Assembly: GCA_041659285.1 (NCBI GenBank)
Contig: JBAZYO010000018.1
Span: forward strand, 1 to 64,000
Direction: 5' to 3'
Length of the DNA: 64,000 bases
Origin: Vicinamibacterales bacterium
GTDB lineage: Bacteria > Acidobacteriota > Vicinamibacteria > Vicinamibacterales > UBA2999
Position 1 is the stretch's first letter, and each line of letters begins with the position of its first letter. The position numbers and the translations under genes were made by a program. This document shows positions 40,490-50,141 of this stretch, piece after piece. The notes beneath the pieces are model-generated. The model was not told the DNA's origin. It saw only the letters and a list, made by a program, of their open reading frames with translations, and did not search any database.

Positions 40490-41706
40490 GGCAGGATCTC
40501 CAGGCCGACTGCGAGTCGCGCCTCCAATGATGCGGTGAGCGCCTCGAGGCGCAGTTCGATGGCCGTGCGGCGCACGTCACCATGGACGCGTTCGGCGTCA
40601 ATGAGCTTCAACACGTCGGCCGTGCCTTCCCGAAATGCCGCGCGAGCGGCATTGCGAACGGCGTCGGCCGGCTCGAGCAGATCGCGCCCGGCGCGAGCGG
40701 CTCGTTGTGACAGGGCTCGTGCCGTCGAGATGAGCGCGGCGGCCTCCGACGCCAGGCGGCGGGCAACGGCGTCGCGTTCCGCGCGGGCCGCACGTTCCTC
40801 GCCGAGCGCCCTGGCCGCGGCGCTGCCATTGCGATCGAACAGCGGCACGGTCAGCGTCACGCCCGCCACGGCGGTGTCGAAACCACTGGTGCGCTTGTAA
40901 CCTGCGGAAATCACCGGGTCCGGGAAACGCCTGGCCCGCTCGAGGGCCGCCACCTGTTGCGCCCGCTCGAGGCGCATCGCCGCGGAGTGCAACTCCGGAT
41001 GCCGCGCAATCGCGCCGTCCAGGGATCCTGGCGCGACCTCGGGGGCGGCGACGGACTCGGGCTCAACCAGTTGTTCCGAGGCGATCGGCGCCGCAGCGCC
41101 GATCACGAACGTCAGCGCGCCCAGGCTGCGCTCGAGTTCGAGCGAGGCCCTGGCGATGTCGATGTCCATGCGCGCGGATTCGGTCTCGAATTTCAGCAGG
41201 TCCGATTCGGCCGCGTACCCTTCGGCGACCCGCCGCCGCATGGTGTCAATGAGTGTGGACAGCCCGTCGCGGTTGGCGGTGAGGGTCTCGAAGAGACCCC
41301 GCGACCTGAGCGCCTGCACATAGAGATGAACGGTGCGCACCGTGATTTGCCAATCCACGATCTGCAGGTTGGCGCCGGCCAGATTCCGCTCCGCGGCCGC
41401 GATGCCGTGTCTCAGCCCGCGTTTTCCCGCAATCTCCAGGGGTTGGCTGACGACGGCAAAGACGTCGCGTGGAAGTGTCAACCGGCTGGCCGGTCCGAGG
41501 TTCTCGATGCGGACGTCGATCAACGGGTTGGGGAGCCGGCCGGTCAGCCGCGCGGCTTCAGCGGATCCGTCAGCCAGGCTTTGGGCGGCCCCGCGCAGTG
41601 GCGACGCCTCGCGCGCCTGGGCAACGGCCTGCGCCAACGTCAGGGGTGGTGGGGGTGGCAGGTTCGCCGTCGCCATGGCGGCGGCGAACGTGAGCGCAAC
41701 AAGCAT
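40486..41706 (-). CDS. Outer-membrane efflux protein, CzcC/TolC-like
   Basis: A 406-residue outer-membrane factor with a signal peptide (LVALTFAAAMATANL), TLAQAVAQAREASPLRGAAQ, GRLPNPLIDVRIENLGP, and long repeated helices with VFAVVSQPLEIAGKRGLRHG as in the CzcC group. It forms the trimeric channel of the pump. It is the first gene of the operon; the promoter should lie in 41707-41771 or beyond, in the short gap behind lon. Confidence 0.88.
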   Translation of the reverse strand: MLVALTFAAAMATANLPPPPPLTLAQAVAQAREASPLRGAAQSLADGSAEAARLTGRLPNPLIDVRIENLGPASRLTLPRDVFAVVSQPLEIAGKRGLRHGIAAAERNLAGANLQIVDWQITVRTVHLYVQALRSRGLFETLTANRDGLSTLIDTMRRRVAEGYAAESDLLKFETESARMDIDIARASLELERSLGALTFVIGAAAPIASEQLVEPESVAAPEVAPGSLDGAIARHPELHSAAMRLERAQQVAALERARRFPDPVISAGYKRTSGFDTAVAGVTLTVPLFDRNGSAAARALGEERAARAERDAVARRLASEAAALISTARALSQRAARAGRDLLEPADAVRNAARAAFREGTADVLKLIDAERVHGDVRRTAIELRLEALTASLEARLAVGLEILP

Positions 41707-41771
41707 GCGCCCAATCTAGCGAGGCGAGATAAGACCAGAATGAGAGGCGGGGGCGCGAGTCGGCGAACCTC

Positions 41772-44234
<2,463 letters not shown>

Positions 44235-44331
44235 GATGCCGCCCCTCCCGGGGCGAGAAAATTAAGGTGAGCCGGAGGCGGGACTCTAACAGGCCCCGCC
44301 ACCGGCGGAGCCTGTGATAGGACGCCGGGTG

Positions 44332-44796
44332 TTATCCCCGCATGTCGAAGCCGAGGCTGGACGAACCGCGGCGCGCCTGGATGCGTTCGCGCTGCTGGGC
44401 CATCTCGCGGGCCTCTTCGCAGTCTTTGCAGCGGACGGCGAAGGGCAGCGCGCGCAGCCGGGGCTGGGCGATCTCTTCACCGCACTCGAAGCAATGACCG
44501 TAAGTGCCTTCTTCGAGGCGCGACAATGCCTCGTTGATCTTGTTCAGCGTCTCCGCCTTCATCTGGATGAGGGCGAATTCGATATCTTCCTGAATGTCGA
44601 CCTCAGAGGTCTCACCAGGATCGAGGACTTCGTGGTCCTTTTCAGAACCCTCGGCGCGAACATCGCGGATCTTGCCCTGAACTTCGTTCAGGATCTCGCG
44701 CTGACGCTCGATGAGCATCCGCTTCAACTCGTCGTACCGTGCCCCGACGGGCACTTCCGCTACTGCGACGTTCCGCTTCTTTGACTTGGCTGCCAT
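44332..44796 (-). CDS. DksA/TraR-type zinc-finger regulator
   Basis: A 154-residue protein with a helical coiled-coil region (ELKRMLIERQREILNEVQGK ... LIQMKAETLNKINEALSRLE) and a C-terminal C4 zinc finger, CFECGEEI ... VRCKDCEE, with GTYGHCFECGEEIAQPRLRA matching the DksA/TraR family. DksA binds the RNA polymerase secondary channel and works with ppGpp; a Rel/SpoT gene lies 2 kb away. The Asp pair expected at the coiled-coil tip is not clear (ETSEVDIQEDIEF), so it may be a DksA relative. ATG 44796 is preferred to one 27 bp upstream. Confidence 0.85.
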   Translation of the reverse strand: MAAKSKKRNVAVAEVPVGARYDELKRMLIERQREILNEVQGKIRDVRAEGSEKDHEVLDPGETSEVDIQEDIEFALIQMKAETLNKINEALSRLEEGTYGHCFECGEEIAQPRLRALPFAVRCKDCEEAREMAQQRERIQARRGSSSLGFDMRG

Positions 44797-45317
44797 GACT
44801 TCAGCCGCTCCTTCCGACTTCACCCTTTTGGGGAAGCTATTAAATTGCCCCGCTCTTGCGACCGTCTATAAGCAAGAGCGATGCCTATGAACCTGACCGA
44901 ACTTGAACTTCCAATAACTGATATGAGCGACGGAAAGGATGACTGGGGATATAAACCGGAGGGCTTGAAAGTGCCTGCCGTCCGCTTGCCCGACGGCGGG
45001 CCCCGCCCCGGTCTTCCATGTCTATCGCGTTTATTATCAGAGGCTTAACAGCCCCTGCCGTTCCCGAATATCAGCGGTCCGAACACCGTTTACTGAAGAT
45101 TAGACGCCGGACCCGCGTTTTGGGTTCTCCCCTGTATGTGTCACTTATCGGGGACACCCACAAACCGGGAAAAGGTAGCATATGGGCATACTGTGTGGCA
45201 ACAATTACACTCCGCCTACGCGGCCAGGCGTTTAATGGGCCGCTACGGCGAGACCCCGCCGTAGCTCGCCCGAGAATGCCGCGAGCGGAGGCGGGCCGCC
45301 TTCAAGAGCGCCCTAAA
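44797..45317 (+). other. Intergenic region with small hairpins
   Basis: A 521-bp gap between divergent genes. It contains a possible 55-codon frame at 44881-45048, a hairpin at 45138-45157 (GTGTC ... GACAC) and a perfect 9-bp stem with 6-base loop at 45242-45265 (GCTACGGCG / CGCCGTAGC). No RNA gene is recognised. Confidence 0.6.
44881..45048 (+). CDS. Possible 55-residue small protein
   Basis: An open frame from ATG 44881 gives MPMNLTELELPITDMSDGKD and continues to a TAA at 45046-45048. Composition is ordinary and soluble. There is only a weak purine run (GCAAGAGCG) before the start, and no homologue is known to me. It may be a chance frame. Confidence 0.25.
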   Translation: MPMNLTELELPITDMSDGKDDWGYKPEGLKVPAVRLPDGGPRPGLPCLSRLLSEA

Positions 45318-45950
45318 ATGACGTGCCCCCTGTGTCGAAAAAGACCCACCAAGCGGGACTGCCCCGCACTGGGCCGGGGAATTTGTCCCACCTGCTGCGC
45401 CACCAAGCGGCTCGTCGAGATCACCTGCCCGGCCGATTGCGGGCACCTGGAGGCCGCCCAACGCCACCCGGCGGCCGTGGTTAAACGCCAAATCGACAGG
45501 GACGTGACGGTCTTGATGGCGACCACGGGGCGGCTGTCGGAACAGCAACTCCAGCTGTTCTTCCTTGTGCAGTCGATCATCCTGGGTTACAAGCCCGACG
45601 GGCTGGCCCGGGTGCTCGACACCGATGTCGCGCAGGCGACAGGGGCGCTCGCCAACTCCCTGGAAACGTCGAGCCGGGGCGTTATCTTCGAGGAGGCCAC
45701 CCCGTCCCTGGTGGCGGCGGCCCTGCGCAAGGAAATGCGGACCCTGGTGGACGAGATCACCAAGAACGGCGGCTCCCGGGCCGAGCGCGAGGTGGCGGCG
45801 GTGCTGCGCGGGATCGAACGCGGGGCCAGCCACCAGGGCGGCCAGGTAGACGAGGGGCCGACGGGCTACCTGGAACTGGTCCGCCGGGTCCTCCACCAGG
45901 GCGCGCCAAGGCGGGGTCAGACCCCGATTCTCGATCCGAGAGGGGTCTGA
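45318..45950 (+). CDS. Cys-rich zinc-ribbon protein of unknown function
   Basis: The 210-residue protein opens with a cysteine-rich N-terminus: CPLCRKRPTKRDCPALGRGI then CPTCCATKR and ITCPADCGHL, enough for one or two zinc sites. I have seen this CP-x-C ... KR-x-CPA ... ICP-x-CC-x-KR-x-x-EI-x-CP-x-DC pattern in uncharacterised bacterial proteins, so a conserved family is likely. The rest is helical, without membrane segments. The last residues (GQTPILDPRGV) are encoded by REP-like sequence, with the stop codon inside a repeat unit. Confidence 0.6.
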   Translation: MTCPLCRKRPTKRDCPALGRGICPTCCATKRLVEITCPADCGHLEAAQRHPAAVVKRQIDRDVTVLMATTGRLSEQQLQLFFLVQSIILGYKPDGLARVLDTDVAQATGALANSLETSSRGVIFEEATPSLVAAALRKEMRTLVDEITKNGGSRAEREVAAVLRGIERGASHQGGQVDEGPTGYLELVRRVLHQGAPRRGQTPILDPRGV

Positions 45951-46013
45951 CCCTACCGCGGCCCTGCGAAGGGGCCAGACCCCTCGGGCAGAACCTGCTC
46001 GGGGTCAGGCCCC
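45913..46013. repeat. Cluster of four GGGGTCAGACCCC REP-like units
   Basis: Units at 45913-45925 (GGGGTCAGACCCC), 45942-45953 (reverse form GGGGTCTGACCC), 45971-45983 (GGGGCCAGACCCC) and 46001-46013 (GGGGTCAGGCCCC). Each is nearly palindromic. The first two are inverted to each other, as in bacterial interspersed mosaic elements. Confidence 0.8.
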
Positions 46014-46052
46014 GTACTGATAAGATAGGGGTTTCTTCAAGGAGCCTGTGTA

Positions 46053-46268
46053 ATGGCAATGCGCTGTGAAATCTGTGGCAAGGGTCCGGTGGTGGGCCGC
46101 CGTGTCTCTCACGCCCACAACGTCCGTCCCCGCCGCTTCGAGCCGAACCTCCAGACAGTTCGTGCGGTCGTCGATGGCGCCACCAAGCGCGTGAAGGTGT
46201 GCACGCGCTGCATCCGTTCGAGCAAGATCGTCAAGGCGGGGTCGAACAAGAACGTCAAGGCCGCCTAA
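46053..46268 (+). CDS. rpmB: 50S ribosomal protein L28
   Basis: A 71-residue basic protein. It has CEICGKGPVVGRRVSHAHNV and RRFEPNLQTVRAVVDG, diagnostic of L28, with a C-x2-C ... C-x2-C zinc arrangement (CEIC, CTRC) of the C+ form. It binds 23S rRNA near the E site. GGAGCC ahead of the ATG is a fair ribosome site. The ridA ATG follows its stop immediately. Confidence 0.96.
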   Translation: MAMRCEICGKGPVVGRRVSHAHNVRPRRFEPNLQTVRAVVDGATKRVKVCTRCIRSSKIVKAGSNKNVKAA

Positions 46269-46649
46269 ATGCGGGAACTGGTGACGGCAGCCGGCGCGGT
46301 CAAGGCCATCGGGCCTTATTCGCCTGCGCTCAAGGTCGGGAACCTGCTGTTCCTGTCGGGATCGATTCCGCTTGATCCCGTCACCGGCCAGATCGTGGCC
46401 GGCGACATCACCGCCCAGGCGGCGCGCGTGATGGAAAACATCAAGGCGCTGCTGGCGGCGGCCGGCGCGGACTTCTCGCACGTGGCACGCACCACCGTGT
46501 TCATGGTGGACCTCGGCGAGTTCGCCGCCATGAACGACGTCTACGCGAGCTACTTCACGGCGCCGTACCCGGCCCGCTCGACCGTGCAGGTGGTGAAGCT
46601 CCCCAGGGACGTGCGCGTCGAAATCGACGTCATCGCCGTTCTGGGATAG
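46269..46649 (+). CDS. ridA: RidA-family enamine/imine deaminase
   Basis: A 126-residue member of the YjgF/YER057c/UK114 family: AVKAIGPYSPALKVGNLLFL, SGSIPLDPVTGQIV, and the C-terminal PYPARSTVQVVKLPRDVRVE with the conserved Arg that binds the substrate carboxylate. RidA hydrolyses reactive enamines such as 2-aminoacrylate in the cytosol. ATG follows the rpmB stop with no gap, so expression is likely coupled. Its end overlaps the convergent Rel/SpoT gene by 20 bp. Confidence 0.94.
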   Translation: MRELVTAAGAVKAIGPYSPALKVGNLLFLSGSIPLDPVTGQIVAGDITAQAARVMENIKALLAAAGADFSHVARTTVFMVDLGEFAAMNDVYASYFTAPYPARSTVQVVKLPRDVRVEIDVIAVLG

Positions 46650-48804
46650 GCGCCGTCCGCTCCACGTCCAACACCCCTTTGATCCCGCGGATCGCCTTGA
46701 TCACCTGCTCGAGGTGTTTCATGTCCTTGATCTCGACGGTGATGTCGATGCGCCCGCGCTGGTCGCCGGTGCGCGCCTCGACGTTGGTGATGTTGGTGTT
46801 GATGTCGGAAATCCGCTGGCTGAGCTCGGCGAGCATGCCCTTGCGGTCTTCGACCTCGATCGTCAGCCGCACGGTGTAGGGCGCGATGTCGCCGCCCTTG
46901 TCCCACTCGACGTCGATGCGGCGCTCGGGGTCGTACATCAGGTTGATCACATTCGGGCACTTGGCGGCGTGCACCGACACGCCCTTGCCGCGCGTGATGT
47001 AGCCGACAATGCTCTCGCCGCGAATCGGGTTGCAGCACTTCGCCCGGAACACCATCAGGTCGTCGGCGCCGCGGACCTTGATGCGATCGGGATCGGAGCC
47101 GGTCCGCAGCACGCGCTTCACCGCCGACAGCACCGGGTGTTCCGGCGCCTGCTCCTTCAGCTGGTCCTGCGGAACGATCTTGTCGAGCACCAGGCGCGGC
47201 GACACCTTGCCGTAGCCGATCTGCGCGAGCAGGTCCTCCGGCTTGGCGGCGGCGAACTCGGCGAGAATCCTGCCCATCGCCTCGCCTTCGACCAGCTTCG
47301 TGCCGTTCAGTCCAAACCGGCGCGCTTCCTTGTCGAACACGCGCTTGCCGAGCTCGACCGCGCGGTCCTTCTCTTCTCCCTGGATCAGGTGCTTGATCTT
47401 GTTGCGCGCGCGCGCGGTGACCGCGAAGTTCAGCCAGTCGCGGCTGGGCTTGTGCGAGGCGTTGCGGACAATCTCGACGATGTCGCCGTTCTTGAGACGG
47501 GTGCGGAGCGGCACCATGCGCCCGTTGACGCGGGCGCCGACGCACTGGTGGCCGACGTCGGTGTGAATCGCGTAGGCGAAGTCGATCGCGGTGGAGCCCT
47601 TCGGCAGCACCTTCACCGTGCCGCGCGGCGTGAAGGTGTAGACCTCTTCGGGGTAGAGATCGATCTTGAGGTTCGACAGGAATTCCTGCGGGTCGCGGAC
47701 TTCCTGCTGCCATTCGAGCAGCTGCCGCAGCCACTGGAAGTACTGCTCGTCGCGGCCGGCGCCGACGCGGCCTTCCTTGTACTTCCAGTGCGCGGCAATG
47801 CCTTCCTCGGCCAGCCGGTGCATTTCCTCGGTGCGGATCTGCACCTCGAAGGGAAAGCCGCGGTCGCTGATCACCGAGGTGTGCAGCGACTGGTAGCCGT
47901 TGGGCCGCGGCATGGCGATGAAGTCCTTGATGCGGCCCGGCACCGGCGACCACGTCTGGTGAATGATCCCGAGCGCGGCGTAACAGTCCTTCACCGACGG
48001 CGTGACAATGCGGAGGGCGACGAAGTCGTAGACCTGCTCGAGGTCGATCTTCTGGCGCTTGAGTTTGAGCCAGATGCTGTAGAGGCGCTTGACCCGGCCG
48101 TCGACGCTGATCACCGGCACTTGCGCCTCGCGCAGCTTGTCGCGGATGTCGGCGGTCAGCTGCTCGATCATCCCCTCGGTGGGCTTGCGCTTGGCCGCCA
48201 CCTTGGAGCGGAGCGACTCGAAGGCGGCGGGCTCGAGGTAGCGGAACGACAGCTCCTCGAGCTCGTTCTTGATGCGGCTCATGCCCAGCCGGTTGGCGAT
48301 CGGCGCGTAGATGTCGAGCGTCTCCTGCGCGATGCGGGCGCGCCGGTCGTCGGGCATGTGCTGGAGCGTGCGCATGTTGTGGAGCCGGTCGGCGAGCTTG
48401 ACCAGGATGACGCGGATGTCGTCCACCATCGCCAGCAGCATCTTGCGGAAGTTTTCCGCCTGGCGCTCCTCGGTGGACGAAAAGGGGATGGCGCCGATCT
48501 TGGTGACGCCCTCGACGATGTGGGCGACGTCCTCGCCGAACTTCTCGCGGATCTTCTCGGGGGTGGTCAGCGTGTCTTCGACCACGTCGTGGAGCAGGCC
48601 GGCCGCGATACAGACCGCGTCCAGCTTCATTTCGGCCAGGATGTCGGCCACTTCCAGGGGGTGGACCAGGTAGGGTTCGCCCGAATGGCGGATCTGTCCC
48701 TTGTGCTCCAGGGCCGAAAATACGTAGGCCCGGCGGAGCAACTCGAGATCGGCGTCCGGGCTGTAGCCGCGGACCTTGTCGAGCAGATCCTCGAAGCGAA
48801 TCAT
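46630..48804 (-). CDS. Bifunctional (p)ppGpp synthetase/hydrolase, Rel/SpoT type
   Basis: A 724-residue protein with all four domains: HD hydrolase (HDVVEDT, and LVKLADRLHNMRTL), synthetase (RIKDFIAMPRPNGYQSLHTSV), TGS (VYTFTPRGTVKVLPKGSTAI) and a C-terminal zinc-finger plus ACT domain (AKCCNPIRGESIVGYITRGK). Both catalytic sites look intact, so it can make and break the stringent alarmone. It likely serves as the single Rel enzyme together with the DksA-type gene nearby. The 3' end overlaps ridA by 20 bp. Confidence 0.95.
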   Translation of the reverse strand: MIRFEDLLDKVRGYSPDADLELLRRAYVFSALEHKGQIRHSGEPYLVHPLEVADILAEMKLDAVCIAAGLLHDVVEDTLTTPEKIREKFGEDVAHIVEGVTKIGAIPFSSTEERQAENFRKMLLAMVDDIRVILVKLADRLHNMRTLQHMPDDRRARIAQETLDIYAPIANRLGMSRIKNELEELSFRYLEPAAFESLRSKVAAKRKPTEGMIEQLTADIRDKLREAQVPVISVDGRVKRLYSIWLKLKRQKIDLEQVYDFVALRIVTPSVKDCYAALGIIHQTWSPVPGRIKDFIAMPRPNGYQSLHTSVISDRGFPFEVQIRTEEMHRLAEEGIAAHWKYKEGRVGAGRDEQYFQWLRQLLEWQQEVRDPQEFLSNLKIDLYPEEVYTFTPRGTVKVLPKGSTAIDFAYAIHTDVGHQCVGARVNGRMVPLRTRLKNGDIVEIVRNASHKPSRDWLNFAVTARARNKIKHLIQGEEKDRAVELGKRVFDKEARRFGLNGTKLVEGEAMGRILAEFAAAKPEDLLAQIGYGKVSPRLVLDKIVPQDQLKEQAPEHPVLSAVKRVLRTGSDPDRIKVRGADDLMVFRAKCCNPIRGESIVGYITRGKGVSVHAAKCPNVINLMYDPERRIDVEWDKGGDIAPYTVRLTIEVEDRKGMLAELSQRISDINTNITNVEARTGDQRGRIDITVEIKDMKHLEQVIKAIRGIKGVLDVERTAPIPERR

Positions 48805-48840
48805 GAAGTTCGGTGTCTAATGGCTTTATCGGTCGCTGAA

Positions 48841-48954
48841 GGTCCGGCTAGAGCCGGACATTTGGCGCTGAGGGTCCGGCTAAAGCCGGACGCTACATTT
48901 AGAGACAAGCCCGCCGAGCCGGAAGTGCCATGTGGCGTCCGCCTTTAGGCGGAC
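48841..48954. repeat. Three REP-like hairpins of the GTCCGGC type
   Basis: GGTCCGGCTAGAGCCGGAC at 48841-48859, GGTCCGGCTAAAGCCGGAC at 48873-48891, and GTCCGCCTTTAGGCGGAC at 48937-48954. Each is a palindrome with 7-9-bp arms. They fill most of the gap between the Rel/SpoT gene and the TPR lipoprotein gene. Confidence 0.85.
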
Positions 48955-49072
48955 CTTGCCTCCATCATAGGGCATGACCTCACTGGTGGTTGCGGGGGGT
49001 CTGGAAACGAAGCTATACTTTCCGGCCTTGCGGCTTGAACGTGTTTTACAGGGACTTACAGGGGGAATTCTG

Positions 49073-50017
49073 ATGAGAAAGCGGTCTTCGGCAGCGTATT
49101 TGGCGCTGGTTATGGGACTGGGCGTCGCGCTTGCCGGTTGCGGATACATCGGCGAGGTCCGCGCCATGAAGGCGTTCAAGGACGGCAACAAGGCCTACGG
49201 CGCCAGCGATTGGCGGGCGGCGGCCGAGAAGTACGAGGAAGCGGCGGCGCTCGATCCGAACAACGCGGCCATCTTCTTCTACCTGGCCAACTCGTACGAC
49301 AACATGTACCGGCCGGCCCGTAAGGGTGAGGCGGCCAACGACGAGCTGATGCTCAAGGCCGTCGAAAACTACAAGCTCGCGAGCGAGAAGCTGACGGAAG
49401 ACACCGTGCCGAAGCGCTCGCTGGCCCTGGAATTCCTGGTCGCGGCCTACGGCCCCGACAAGCTGGCCGACCCGACCCAGGCCGAGCCGGTGGTGAAGCG
49501 CATGATCGAACTGGCGCCCAACGAGCCGACCAACTATTTCCAGCTCGCGAAGATTTACGAAGACTCGGGCGAGTACCAGCTGGCCGAAGAAACCTACCTG
49601 AAGGGCCGTGACGCCAAGCCCAACGACCCGACCGTGTACCTGACCGTGGCCGGCTACTACAACCGGCAGGGCGACTTCCCCAAGCTGGTGGAGAACCTCA
49701 GGAAGCGCGTGGACCTCGAACCGACCAACCCCGAGGCCCACTACACGCTCGCCACCTACCACTGGGACAAGGCATCGCGCGACTTCCGCCTCTCCGACAA
49801 GGAAAAGTTGCAGCTCGTGCTCGACGGCCTCACCGCGGTGAACAAGGCCCTCGAGATCAAGCCCGACTACGTCGAGGCCATCACCTACAAGGGCCTGCTG
49901 CTCCGCACGCAGGCGCTCGTCGAGAAGGACCCCAAGAAGCAGCAGGCGCTGCTCAAGGAAGCCACGGAGCTGGGCGACAAGGCTAACGCCATGCGCAAGG
50001 CCAAGGCCGCCAGCTAA
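49073..50017 (+). CDS. TPR-repeat lipoprotein
   Basis: A 314-residue lipoprotein with signal and lipobox (LALVMGLGVALAGCGY) and several TPR units: AAEKYEEAAALDPNNAAIFF, QLAKIYEDSGEYQLAEETYL, GRDAKPNDPTVYLTVAGYYN. TPR domains hold protein partners; here in the periplasm or at the outer membrane. AGGGGGA precedes ATG 49073. A strong terminator follows at 50043, so it is a single-gene unit. Confidence 0.85.
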   Translation: MRKRSSAAYLALVMGLGVALAGCGYIGEVRAMKAFKDGNKAYGASDWRAAAEKYEEAAALDPNNAAIFFYLANSYDNMYRPARKGEAANDELMLKAVENYKLASEKLTEDTVPKRSLALEFLVAAYGPDKLADPTQAEPVVKRMIELAPNEPTNYFQLAKIYEDSGEYQLAEETYLKGRDAKPNDPTVYLTVAGYYNRQGDFPKLVENLRKRVDLEPTNPEAHYTLATYHWDKASRDFRLSDKEKLQLVLDGLTAVNKALEIKPDYVEAITYKGLLLRTQALVEKDPKKQQALLKEATELGDKANAMRKAKAAS

Positions 50018-50042
50018 ATCGGGCATACGCCCAAAACAATCT

Positions 50043-50087
50043 AAACGGGCCGCTCCCGCCTTGCGCGGGGCGGCCCGTTTTTCTTTT
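50043..50087 (+). terminator. Rho-independent terminator after the TPR lipoprotein gene
   Basis: AAACGGGCCGC ... GCGGCCCGTTT forms a GC-rich stem, followed by TTTCTTTT. Confidence 0.9.
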
Positions 50088-50141
50088 ACCTGCCCGTCAT
50101 CCGCCAGTGATAATTTCGTTCTGTTCAGGAGCGATGTACAC

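Noticed and set aside
44797..45317. tRNA or riboswitch in the gap upstream of the zinc-ribbon gene
   Set aside because: Only short hairpins are seen; no cloverleaf, T-loop (GTTCRA) or known aptamer core could be recognised.
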